Origin: Crambe crambe
Lineage: Eukaryota; Porifera; Demospongiae; Poecilosclerida; Crambeidae
Assembly (NCBI GenBank): GCA_963924555.1
Contig: OZ004586.1
Coordinates: 2,108,001-2,172,000 of the forward strand
DNA length: 64,000 bases
Reading direction: 5' to 3'
A model generated the notes under the pieces. The model searched no databases, had not been told where the DNA came from, and saw only the letters and a list, made by a program, of their open reading frames with translations. The translations under genes and the position numbers were made by a program. This document shows, one piece after another, positions 11,038 to 22,040 of this stretch; within the stretch, counting starts at the first letter, position 1; each line of letters opens with the position of its first letter.

Positions 11038-12780
11038 ATGTTATTGCTACTGGGTCAGGAGTCCTCTGAAATGGCGTCTTTTGCCAGAGAATTTGCTAAC
11101 AATCAGCTGAAAGCACATGCAATGGAATTGTCTGCTACAGATCAACAGCTGGAAGAGTTTGAAGTGAATATACTAAATGAAGATACTTTCGAACAACTGT
11201 TACCGAAAATGGACGAGACGACACCAATCCTCCTTGAAAGGGGGTTTTCTGTTGGGATTCACCAAGAAGAGCTGAAAAAGACAATCCAGGAGAGAAATAT
11301 GGCTATCTTCATGAAAGATTGCCGTGCTGGTGATTTGAAAAATTACACACCAGTTAGTCCTGGTGGAAAGTATGTTGCAGTGAAAAATAGGGAAATATTG
11401 GTGATAGAATATCCAGATGAAGCTGAAAAAATAAAGACGAGTTCACAGTCCTTATCTGGTGAGTGTAGTGGAACGATTCAGCATAATGAAGAAGAGGAGC
11501 ATGAAGATGAAGATGGGAAAGAACTGGGGCATGAAGATAACAGTGGGGATGACGAGGAAGAAGAAGTGGACAGTTGTGATGAAGATGAAGTGGATACTAG
11601 CGAAGAAGAAACCAGCAGTGATAAAGAGGAAGGAATAAAGCATGAAGATGAAGATGAGGACGTCAAAGAAAAGAAGGACAGTGATGGAAAGTGTCTGGCT
11701 CGATTCCTATTAATGGACGAAGAAAGTGTATGCGATGAGCTAAGTGAGCAAGAATCAGATTCTGATGAAGATGACAAAGAAAAGAATGGTGAGGAAGAAT
11801 CAGACTGCGATGAAAAAAATCGGCCTCGATTCCGAATTGGCTATGACTATGATGAGCCAGGTGAATTTGAAGATACGCAGCTTCTGTGTAAAGATACCGG
11901 GCGTTCACGCCGTTGGCACAATACAACAAAGAGTGCGGCAAAACGCGCAACAAAGCGTGCTAACCGTCGCGCTAAATCTGAAAAATATTATAAGAAACAT
12001 CAGTTTAGTAGCAGTCAGTCATATAGGGATGTCAAACTCTCCAAAAAAAGTACACCAAATGGTTCATCCTCGTTCTGTACTTTTCGAGTTTCATGGGAGG
12101 CAACTGCAGAATGCAAATGCATCACATTTCAGTCCATCGATATAGGAATGCGTGGAGGCATGATGCACGATAAATCTTCCTTTCGAGGTTACTTCAATGA
12201 TAATCTGAGTATACATATCATTCCTGGGCCAAATGGAACTGAAGAGCACCATCCTAAACTTGATGGCTGGACTCGTACAGAATTCTGCCCTAGAATCACT
12301 TCTCACCCAACCACATATACGCATGGAGAAGAAATAGATTGTGGACTGAATCTATGTGCTGACAAAACAGGGTTACAGTGCAGTGCTAGTATTGCACACC
12401 GTCGAAATAAGACTAAAGAAGTAATAATTGACGACTTTTCTGTTCACAATAAAAATACAGATGATAGTATGACAAGTTGGACTTTTTATTATACTGTCAT
12501 GGATGAAGGAAAGAAATGGAAGAAACACTTTACCAGTACCAACAGTGTGAAAGAATTAGCTAAAGCAGCCAAAACCACTCAGGTTTTCTCTGTGAGGGCC
12601 AAGTATGAAAGACCGGCTAAAGATGGTGAAGAACCAGCTAATGAATGGGTTGAAAATATGCACTGGACTTTTCGAATGGAGTCTGTATTTCGCTTTTTGA
12701 AAAGAGACAAAATGAATTTCCAAAAAAGAGAGCTCCATGAAACCCTCGTACATGAAGAAGAACTGATGATATCCATATAG
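11038..12780 (+). CDS. Uncharacterised protein with long acidic region, intronless
   Basis: This is an uninterrupted frame of 580 codons. Residues 1-130 are mixed and mostly helical. Residues about 145-275 are extremely acidic (Asp, Glu and Ser runs such as EEEEHEDEDGKE) with two short islands, KCLARFLLMDEES and NRPRFRIGYDYDE. Residues about 295-330 are basic (RSRRW, KRATKRANRRAK) and could be a nuclear or nucleolar signal. The last 240 residues look like a compact, strand-rich domain with several Cys, Trp and His. I do not recognise a family. The first ATG gives MLLLLGQESSE; the ATG at 11071 (MASFAREFANN) is an alternative start. A TATA-like box at 10961 and AATAAA at 12866 frame it. Lack of introns, unlike every neighbour, hints at a retrogene or transposon-derived gene. 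Confidence 0.78.
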   Translation: MLLLLGQESSEMASFAREFANNQLKAHAMELSATDQQLEEFEVNILNEDTFEQLLPKMDETTPILLERGFSVGIHQEELKKTIQERNMAIFMKDCRAGDLKNYTPVSPGGKYVAVKNREILVIEYPDEAEKIKTSSQSLSGECSGTIQHNEEEEHEDEDGKELGHEDNSGDDEEEEVDSCDEDEVDTSEEETSSDKEEGIKHEDEDEDVKEKKDSDGKCLARFLLMDEESVCDELSEQESDSDEDDKEKNGEEESDCDEKNRPRFRIGYDYDEPGEFEDTQLLCKDTGRSRRWHNTTKSAAKRATKRANRRAKSEKYYKKHQFSSSQSYRDVKLSKKSTPNGSSSFCTFRVSWEATAECKCITFQSIDIGMRGGMMHDKSSFRGYFNDNLSIHIIPGPNGTEEHHPKLDGWTRTEFCPRITSHPTTYTHGEEIDCGLNLCADKTGLQCSASIAHRRNKTKEVIIDDFSVHNKNTDDSMTSWTFYYTVMDEGKKWKKHFTSTNSVKELAKAAKTTQVFSVRAKYERPAKDGEEPANEWVENMHWTFRMESVFRFLKRDKMNFQKRELHETLVHEEELMISI

Positions 12781-12865
12781 CTATTAATTGTTATTAACAC
12801 TACCACAAGTATCTTTTTATGTGTGCAATTAGATCTTGTCCGTGGCAAATTGACCAATATAGCTA

Positions 12866-12871
12866 AATAAA
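12866..12871 (+). terminator. Putative polyadenylation signal
   Basis: AATAAA lies 86 nt after the stop codon of the intronless acidic-protein gene. Confidence 0.45.
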
Positions 12872-14787
12872 TTAATCAGGGGTGTAATCTTAAGGTTTTA
12901 TTTGGTCAGGCTATGTGACCACATAGCGCGCAAAGTGCACCATATAGGGGGGGTCTGGGGGTATGCCCCCCAGGAAATTTTGTGATTTATGGTGTCATAA
13001 ATTTCAAAATAAGGATAGTCTGTTTTCATGTCCGTCATTATTTGATCTCTCATTGCAAGTACTATCACATCATGTTTAACAGTCTGTACAACCAACCACT
13101 CCTCATTCGGCCTCACAGTTTGCATGATGATGCAGTGATTCTCTGTGAAATGATTAATATTTGATGTTGCACAACCATAACTTATGAAAGAGCAGTTTTT
13201 GACTTTAAACTTAGATGTTAAAATAAGTTCTCTATTCAGTCTACACTAAGACCTGGTGTGACTCTCAGTGGAGTGGTGAAGACAATTTTCTTTGTTTTTG
13301 TTATTTTGTTGTTGCTTTTTTGATGACTTATCTCTCTATAGCTAGTAGCTAATGCGGTTACTAGCTACAGCCATGACACCAGTCACACCACTCACCTATC
13401 ATCCAAGGCTACAATAATAGTATTAATTAAAAAAAAAAAAAGAAGCTTGAAAAAGAGTCTAACATGACACATCTATACTACACTGTACTTTGATTTGTAC
13501 TTTCAAGTTCACACATTACTTAACTCAGTGTATAACTAACTGTGATTTCCCTTAATTAAGGATCGCACCTGTCACCTACGACCAAATCTCACTTGATGTC
13601 AATAATTCCACTTATATTTGTGTTACAGTGGAACCTCTAAATGCGGACACCTTTGGGACTAGCGAAAAGTGTCCTGATTAGAGAGGTGTCCCTATTTCAG
13701 GGGTTAAATCATACACATTTATATTGTGTTGGGACAAGAAAAAGTGTCCTGATTAGAGAGGTTTTTGCATTTCAGGGAGTCCACATTTAGGGCTTCCACT
13801 GTAGCTATTACAGTGTGAACAATAACACTGACTAGAATTCACACATTATAATGAATCACACTTATTGAGTAATATAACACTCGGGCATCTTGCAGCAATA
13901 GCTACAAACATAAACAAGTAGCAATAGGAAAGGGGTAGCTTAATACGCAACATTTCATGTTAATTTAATTTCTGGATGTGTAGCTTGCTTTTGTATAATG
14001 CTTTAACACAAGATTAACACAATTGTTGTAATAATTATGGATGTGTAGCTTGTTTTAACACTAGACTAACATGTGTTGTAGTGCATCCAAATAGCCAATC
14101 ACTCCTCATTATTTTTATCTGGATCAAACCAGCATTAGACAAAAAAAAATACTCATCATTAGCCTCTCTGAACACTGTTGGCATCACTGGCAGTTCTCTT
14201 GCCACATAAGTGGAGGCAAAGGTGTGATTGATTAAATTGTTACTTCCTTTAACAATCACATACAGTACCATGCACATCACTTCAAAATTGTCTCGGAAAA
14301 AAGAAAAATAGTCCATGTATACACGACACATCCGTATTGCACTGTATATATTTTGGCTTAAAGTCACATGCTAGATAACTCCCCTAAATATTACAGATGT
14401 GCCAGACTGTTTTTTTTTTTTTAGAAGCACTACAGTGCACCATTTTAGCTACAGGCCTGGCTTGGGAACGAAAAGGGGGTGGGGTTGCAATCCCCTCAAT
14501 CAATCCTGCTCCTAGATCCAGCACTGCTATCACATTATGTTAAGGAAAACAATCTTCCCAGCCAGTTGGGTACACCCACAGTAGACACTTGCATGATGAG
14601 AAAGGTTAGTAACAGGTATGCAACTGAGCTGTGTATATATTTATCCTAATGCATTTAGTTTCTGTAAATAATTCATAGGGGAACAGCTTAATAGACGATA
14701 CAAAACAATCTATGTATTTACGACCAGTTCAGATAAACGAGTTTTTTTGACCTGTTCAATTCTATAATAAGAATTCCTCATCATAGT
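12872..14787. other. Intergenic stretch with transposon remnants
   Basis: No convincing gene is visible. It contains a G-run element at 12925-12985 (GGGGGGTCTGGGGGTATGCC), a complete MITE-like element at 13627-13802, poly-A and poly-T tracts, and at 14450-14530 a fragment resembling the end of a cut-and-paste element (reverse complement begins CAGTGCTGGATCTAGGAGC). Confidence 0.6.
13627..13802. mobile_element. MITE with CAGTGGAACCTC-type terminal repeats
   Basis: The left end reads TACAGTGGAACCTCTAAATG; the right end, reverse-complemented, reads TACAGTGGAAGCCCTAAATG. The interior contains two copies of GTGTCCTGATTAGAGAGGT. A TA at each end fits a TA target duplication as in Tc1/mariner-like elements. 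It is non-autonomous, with no coding capacity. Relatives occur throughout the window. Confidence 0.8.
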
Positions 14788-17700
14788 CTACTGTGCAGAC
14801 AACCACTCCTTGGCAGCCTGTCTGTCCCGCTCCAACCACTTGACATTCAGACGTATGGCCTCACAGTTTTGCTTGACAATCCTGTCTGCCATTGGCCAGC
14901 GATTCTCTGCGAAAAACTTCTCAATTTCTGTAGCACGTTCTTCAGAAACAAATCCTGAAGTGGATACCTAGAGAGAGAGGAAGAACGGAAGGGTGAGAGA
15001 GAGAGAGAGAGGTCTTGGTCCCTTACGTACATCAATGATTCTAGCCAACAGGAACTGTCCTTGGAATCGCTCCTTTAGTTGCGTCCACTTCTCCATCAGA
15101 AACTTCCACACCATGTCTCGGGAAAGTGGACAACAGTTATTGGCAGAGAAAAGCAGGATGTAGCAGTTATTGGGACGTACTTTGTCCTATAGGTCAAACA
15201 TACGTCCTAGTAAGATATACTCAATTTTCAAACACACTACCATCTCCTTAAAAATGACAGATTCCCCCCACCCAGCTCTAAATACATATACCATTGTCAC
15301 ATGACAAAGAGTATGTCCTGATTAATATCATGTCCTATAATTTATGAATATTATACTGTACTACAAAGTATGTCCTGATTATAATTAGTGAATATCCGAG
15401 TTATATGTCCTGTCCTATACTTGCTGCAACTTACTGAAAATATGAGGTCCAGACATTTCTTGGTAAGGAGCTCAGTCTTGCCACAGCCCAAGGAGCGATA
15501 GATTCTTGATTTCTCCTCGTCAGAATCACTAGCGTCGTTAAGCTGCGTATGTATGTATGTATGTATGTATGTATGTATGTATGTATGTATGTGTATGTAT
15601 GTATGTATGTATGTATGTATGTATGTATGTATGTATGTATGAAATGAAACCAGTCAATTAGGAATAAGCTTCTTTTTAGTATTCACCTAACCCCTTGATC
15701 ATTCGCTATAACTTTCTCAATTCTTAACCAAATTTCTAGTTTAATGCATCAACAGAGAGCTGATTATCCACTCTCTCTGCTGGTATCTGAAATTTGAAAT
15801 TTGGTGAAAGTTATAGTGAATGATCAAGGGGCAAGGTGAATGCAAATAGACTTTAATTATTATGTTGACTTCAGCAACGAGGAATTCCTGGTTGATTATA
15901 ATCAAGAAAGACTGTAATTACAATGTCTTCTCAGATTTCCACTTCATCATAAGTCAATTACCTTTCATGGGCCTCTGACATTAGCTGTACAACCACTATT
16001 GGGAAGAGAGGCAGTCTCTGAATAGGGCGGTCTCTTAATAAGGGCATCTCTTGATAAGGGCAGTCTCTTAATAAGGGTAGTTTCTTAATAAGGGTGTCTC
16101 TTAATAAGGGAAGTTTCTTAATAAGGGTGTCTGGAAGTTTCTTAATAAGGGTGTCTCTTAATAAGGGCAGCCTCTTAATAAGGGTGTCTCTTAATAAGGG
16201 CGGTCTCTCTTCACTGTATTATTGCCCCTGGGTACAATGCACCTGTTATGAGAACATCTCCTTCTATTAATACAAATATTGTATATTCTAATTATAGCAC
16301 ACTAACTTCAACAAGTTGGTTGAATGTGGCCTCATCACCATTGGCAACACAGATGGAGAAGACAGCAGTCTTGAGGTCAGGATGTATGGAGTCACCACCA
16401 GAGAAGTGACTATTGAACTTCTTCTTTGCTTCGTTGATGGTTTCAGGGTGTTCATACTTGCCCAGCTGGTTGATCACGAGACTTCGCAGCATCACATCCA
16501 GAGGACCTCAAGACAAAACAAAGGTCAAAAGGTCAAACTAGACTTGTAGAAAGATGATTGGCCATAAGCAAAAAAAAGTAGGTCAGAACTCCATCCCATA
16601 CGAAGCATTAACAACAATGACAACAACAACGACGACAACAATAACAACAATGACAACTACAACAAAACTGGTTGGTCAGTTCCATAGAACGGTCAGTAAT
16701 CAAGTTATTTGAGTGAAACCTTTCAATCAGGACTGAAAAGTAGTTTCAATGCATAATATATTGATAAAATAAATTAAATTCCATACCAGGGATATGCACT
16801 TCTAGAAAACAATGATCTAAAAAGAAGGTTCAAGCTTACCATCTGTGTCCTTGGCATCCCATCCAAGTCTAGTGATGGAAGGCTGGAACATCTTCAGGGC
16901 ATATTTCCTGAAGCTCTCGTAGAAGTCCGTGTAGGAGAATAGCCGTGCAAAAGTGGAGAGATTGGAAACTAAGCTCTCCCACACTGTGTATGACTCTTCC
17001 TTGGAAAATGCTGCCAGCAAGCGCAGCACGTCAACCGTACTACCCACACCAGCACGAGCCTGTCGTAAACAAGGAAACATAATATGCTTTGAAGTTTATT
17101 ATATTGATGACCCTTTACCTTATTACTATTAAGAACGTTTATTACACTGACGACCCTTTACCTTGTTACCATTAAGCTAACCCTTTGAATAATAACGGAC
17201 AAACTTTGGGACCCAACCTTTTGTCATTTGTAGAGAGGCTGTCCTCTTTTGGACGCTGTTTTTTATAGGGTGTATATACAAAAGTACTTTTAGATTATCC
17301 TTTGTTGTCTCCCTTATCAAAGGTTCAAGTGGTAGGTCTATCATAGGACTGAGGAAAGCTATGTTGCAATAAAGCACTAACCAGAGCAAAGGCATCATTC
17401 TGCAACCCCAGCCTATCCTGTGCGGAGAGGGTGCCGTCCTTGAGAGCTGGAAGAAGAGGAGAGAAGAGATCGGAGGAGTACGATACACGATAGAACCCTT
17501 GACGACCGGGATTCACCTAGAGATTGCAGGGAAAAAAATCAGATTGATTAACAACCATTCCTATAGCCTTGTTTAACCGTTTAACAACACCCCAGTTTGC
17601 ATACCAGTATCCAGTCATCCGGCCCCACCCCTTCCACGGTGACAGTGTCAGTTGGCTTATCTAGGATGAACCTGAGGGCCTCTGGATTCTTCTTGGTTGC

Positions 17701-20700
17701 TATTGTCACAGGAACGAGCCACAACATGGAACCAAAATCTGGAATGGAAAAAAGCTCACCACATTCAAAAATATCATGTATGTACTTCCGTACCTCCCAT
17801 GCAGCCATCAGCACAAAACTTCTTCTGAGAAATTGTTAACACTCTGTTCTCCCCCTCCTACAGTAATAGATCATGTGAGTATCATGTGACTTCATCTTGC
17901 ATCACTAAATTTAGCACATACTTGTTTCCCTTCCACTGATAGCACTGGGTAGCCCATCTGCTTGGTCCAAGTGGACATCACCTTGGCAACAGGCTTATTG
18001 CTAGTCTTCTCCAGGGCATCCCAAAGATCCTCTGGAGAGGGAAATTCCAATTAAAGCACATCATTCAAGTGTATGCTTAGCGGTCATGGAACAGACTCAT
18101 AAAAACTACCATCAAAATCAGCATAACACATAGCAATCTACTCATCTTTGTTTAGTCCAATAACAAGATATTACATGCAAACACAATTTTACATTCGATC
18201 AGTGGGTTACCTGTGCTGGCATTCTTGTATGCAAATTTCTTGAGATAGTTTCCAAGACCCGTACGAAAGTTCTACAGTCAAGCATTTGCCATTAAAATTT
18301 AACACTTGCTGTGCATGTGACACAAGTACAATGTCCCCAGAGCGCGCTAGTGCGGCGCAGCACCACGCTACTATAAAGCTTAGACTAAAGTAGAAAGACT
18401 TCAAATCAAGCTCTAAAGCTAGATATAGTCTTGCGAGGGTCTGGCTCAGCTAGCTAGTGCACTGAGAGAATCCAGTACCAGCACTAAGGTAGGCTTTTAA
18501 GCTTATGCGCTTGGAATAATGAACTAACTAAGCTATTTTCAATATCTTACTCGACTCCTAGCTATAATAGTTCGAAACTCAGCCCATCTTGCACTGACGA
18601 TCTCGTGTGCGATTGATTACGCACATGTGCAGTGACACAATTTACCACTCTACATTTTTTTTTCTGGGGACAACCCTGGACAACCCTGCATATGTACGTA
18701 CCTCAGTGCCGATCCAGTCGTGAAGCATTCGTATCACACACGACCCCTTGGCATAAGAAATGGTGTCAAAAATCTCCTCCACTTCAGCAGGTGATCCAAC
18801 AGGGACCTAAAGCAGCAGTGTGGTGATAGAACAAGATATAAAGTGTTGCATAAAAGCTAGATGTAAGCAGAACTAGATGAAAGCAGGGTTCTGTCCAAAA
18901 GAAGTAGAAAAGTTGTACTCCCAATGATGACTATGCAGGACACTCCGAACAAGGACAAGGACAATTTATATACACTCTGTACAAAATAACCTCCAAAAGA
19001 GGACAACCTTCTCTACAAAGGATAAAAGGCTGGATCCCACGTATGTCCATTATTCAAAGTTCTACAGTAGAACATCTAAGAAAGAATAGTTTCTGGGGGG
19101 GCTGATATAATTATATGTATGCAAATCTAAACCGCTGTCTTTGCCACATAGAACTTTGCAATGATGTTGAAATAAGAGACTCAATTTCATTGGGAATGCA
19201 TAGCAGGCAGATGTGCATTGCTCGAATCTGATAGTACTAGTTTTATGGATTTGAACCCACTGACCTCTATGGGATGGGAATTTGAGAGGGCATCAAGTGA
19301 CTGGGCACTGGCATACTCCCGACTCAGGAAATTGGTCCAAATCTCGAACTCGGGATGGGTGTGGTCGACGCAGAGATATTCGATCCATGTAGCAAATCCT
19401 TCGTTCAGCCAAAGGTGGGTCCACCACTCCATGGTCACCTGGATTGAAGTCACACGATCGTCACATGGCTATCATATGACCAAATCAACCAACCAAGTTT
19501 CCAAACCACTGGTGAGCTAGCTCGTGTCCAACGACCAAAGCAACCAGCTGCTTAGTGATGGCAGTGGAGTTGGCTGGGTCAACCAACAGAAGTCGTTCCC
19601 TGCAAATCAGAAATATCATGAGTCAGTTAGTTAGGTAAAGGTCATTCTTGGTCTAGCTACTGGGAGGGGGGGGGGGGGGGGCAAGACCAGGGATAAAGTT
19701 GGAGGTCAAAGTGAGAGGGGATTGGGTAGACTAAGGTTCAAGGGGGGAGGGCAGGGAGGAAAGAAGGAAAGATGAAGAGAAGGAGAGGGAACTGACCTGT
19801 AAGTGACCAGTCCCCAATTCTCCATGGCTCCAGCTGCAAAGTCAGGAATGGCTATCAGGTCCATCTTTGGTAAAGGGTAGGCCACGTCGAAATAGTCCCG
19901 ATAGAAGGGCAGTGTTTTTATTGCCACCTGCATGCAATGAGGAGGTTATCATGATAAACCACAGTGGGGTAGACCCCAACATGATAAAACTAGGTGTGTA
20001 CCCTGTATGGTTAGTCTAGTTAAACCACTTTCACATCACAAACAGAACTACAAGTCTACATGTAATGGGAAAATCAATGTACCAATGCAAAAACTGCAAG
20101 CCATATAGCCCATACAAGAACACCTTTTGATTTGTTTTTCTTTCTTTACTTGGTATGTAATTCTCTTTCTTTCTTAGTCTTTCTTTCCCACTGAAAAATT
20201 GTCTATGTTGACACTCCCGACCTACCTACCCTTTCCCCTTGACTTACATCCAGAGCAAACTTTCCCTGCTCTGCTTTGCCCACTGGCGTGTAGACCCTCA
20301 CCAACACACCATTTGAGTCAGTGCCTTCCACGTAGTCAAACTCCCCGACGACAAAGGCAAGGAGGTACGAAGACATCACGGGGGAACGAGCAAAGGTCAA
20401 CTTCTTCAGATTATCTGGAAGTTCTTCTTCTTTAGTTACATTCTATTACGTATAAGTTAAAAGGTCACACAGTGGAACCTCCGATAGAAGTGGACAAACC
20501 TCTTCACAAAGGACAATCTAAAGATACAACAAAATAACCTCCAAAAGAGGACAACCTCTCTACAAAAGGACGAGAGACTGGGTCCCATTATTCAGAGCTT
20601 CTACTGTGAATAGCTCAAGGAGTTCCTGAATTATAAGCCACTTCAAGTATCAGCTGAAAGCAATGCAGGGTTCCCACTGGGCACAATAATCTCCCCTTAG

Positions 20701-21866
20701 CAGCCGCTATCCACACATCTGGCCCTCCAGAGTGCAAAAGGTTATCATTTATCCCACTATCAAAGTTCACACAAGGTTATCATACATTTTGAATCTATTC
20801 AGGGGCATTGTGGGGCGAACCTGATCTTCTTTCAGGTTACTACAGAGATATTTTGAGCAGCAACAAATGAAAGCATGCTCAAGGTCATCACAAAAATATA
20901 GATTCAGTACAAAATGAAATCCCTTGGTCGAATCAGGAAGCATGAATATGCCACCTTACCATGTTTGAAAGGGCCACCCTGTCCTTAGGGACAATGAGAA
21001 CCACATCGAAGGAAGCCTTGTGTGCAGGTTCGTCCCAGCAAGGGAGAGCCCTTCGAGCATCTGCAGCTTCAAACTGAGTCACAGCGGCATAGCGCTCCTC
21101 CTTGGGGTTGTTTGGGGCTGTGTATTTGGACCGGTAGAACCCGCGCATCTGGTCATTGTGGGTCCCGGTGTACTCGATGTTCAGTGTGGTTTCTCCCACA
21201 GCCAAATCATTCGGGACATCCAAAGTCAATGTCTCTGCATCTTTGTCCAAGGTCCATTTGGCATCTAAAGTAAGACAAAAACATGAAGGATCACCACATG
21301 AAACAAAGAGAGTGAAGCCAGAGTAGCTAGAAATAAGACGTTCAATCTGATTGGTCATTATGGTCAGTATCCTGTAATACTTAAAACTCTGAAAGTTGCC
21401 AGCCATTTCCAAGAAATGGCCAGAAAGTGATCCATCACACACAGCAGTTATTTCTAGCTCCAAGCTATGCACCACAGGGTGACTGCACAGTAAGTGGGCA
21501 GTTGTTTTTCACTTCTGATCAACATGATTCAAATATTAGACTCTGCTACTTCTGCAAGAACTATTAATATCAGAATTACATACCCTGTCCTCCTACACTT
21601 GCTGATACAATTTCAATCTCAGCAGCATTCAGTTTCACTTGTTTGGTCGACTTAATCACCTATACACATAAATACATACACACACACACACATACAAGCA
21701 GTAATGATGAAGCTAGAGAAACAGTATAGTGTTTAGCTACCTCCGCAGTGATCTCCAGTTTTCCTTTGAAGATGAATGTGGATAGATTTGGCTGGAGCTC
21801 CACTTTGTAGTTACGAGGAACTACATCGGTGGGAAGACGCTGAAAGGGTTTCTTCTCTTCTGCCAT
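14788..21866 (-). CDS. NPEPPS: Puromycin-sensitive aminopeptidase (M1 family), complete
   Basis: There are eighteen exons: 21866-21741, 21659-21584, 21264-20960, 20442-20248, 19927-19797, 19599-19494, 19438-19265, 18806-18702, 18271-18211, 18031-17922, 17857-17794, 17738-17605, 17516-17382, 17059-16840, 16506-16307, 15542-15435, 15186-15031 and 14967-14788. They sum to 2586 nt, or 861 residues, in line with vertebrate NPEPPS without its N-terminal extension. This cytosolic zinc exopeptidase removes N-terminal residues from peptides, including proteasome products. Visible motifs are GAMEN (267-271), the zinc site HELAH (303-307) with Glu326 in NEGFA after the expected 18 residues, and the transition-state Tyr389 in ISYAKG. 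The C-terminal half matches the helical ERAP1-like domain. All key residues are intact. Introns carry several MITE copies, and the acceptor of exon 16 directly abuts a tetranucleotide repeat. Confidence 0.96.
15546..15640. repeat. (GTAT)n microsatellite at a splice acceptor
   Basis: About 23 units, with one GTGTATG interruption, start two bases after the AG acceptor of aminopeptidase exon 16 on the minus strand. In the transcript the intron therefore ends in (AUAC)n followed by GCAG, with no ordinary polypyrimidine tract. Confidence 0.95.
16010..16215. repeat. Tandem TTAATAAGGG repeat array
   Basis: About ten variants of TCTCTTAATAAGGGCAG lie in the intron between aminopeptidase exons 15 and 16. 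The ends (CAACCACTATTGGG and CTTCACTGTATT) suggest expansion inside a MITE of the local CAGTGG family. Confidence 0.8.
17180..17335 (+). mobile_element. MITE fragment in aminopeptidase intron
   Basis: It shares GTAGAGAGGCTGTCCTCTTT and AAGTACTTTTAGATTATCC with elements at 18930-19075, 20468-20606, 23039-23150 and 53043-53155. It is a degraded, non-coding member of the family. Confidence 0.7.
18930..19075 (-). mobile_element. MITE copy in aminopeptidase intron, reverse orientation
   Basis: The reverse complement carries TCTACTGTAGAACTTTGAAT, then GTAGAGAAGGTTGTCCTCTT and the AGAGTGTATATAAATTGTCC block shared with other copies. It is non-coding. Confidence 0.72.
20468..20606. mobile_element. 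MITE with both termini in aminopeptidase intron 3
   Basis: The left end is ACACAGTGGAACCTCCGATA. The right end, reverse-complemented, begins TTCACAGTAGAAGCTCTGAA. The interior AAATAACCTCCAAAAGAGG is shared with the copy at 18930. It is about 140 bp and non-autonomous. Confidence 0.78.
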
Positions 21867-22040
21867 ACTAGAACTGTTGAAGAAGATCTGCGCTAATCAA
21901 TTATACATGCGGCGAGCAAAGGTCACAACGCATGCGTAGTAGAGAGTTCGAGTTTCAATCTTATTGGGTTAGCGATACTTTACCTCTTTTTTACAAGATG
22001 AGCGATACTTTACCAACAAGTCCTTCTTCACAACAAGGCG
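21867..22040. promoter_or_regulatory. Bidirectional promoter of NPEPPS and MCEE
   Basis: Only 174 bp separate the two divergent start codons. The interval has a palindrome ACGCATGCGT at 21928-21937 resembling half of an NRF-1 site. It also has a direct repeat of AGCGATACTTTACC at about 21970 and 22002. No TATA box is evident. Shared control is inferred from spacing alone. Confidence 0.7.

Noticed and set aside
11478-11777. Ser-rich minus-strand frames opposite the acidic belt
   Set aside because: GAA/GAT-rich coding sequence read in reverse gives Ser and Leu runs; no independent evidence of a gene.
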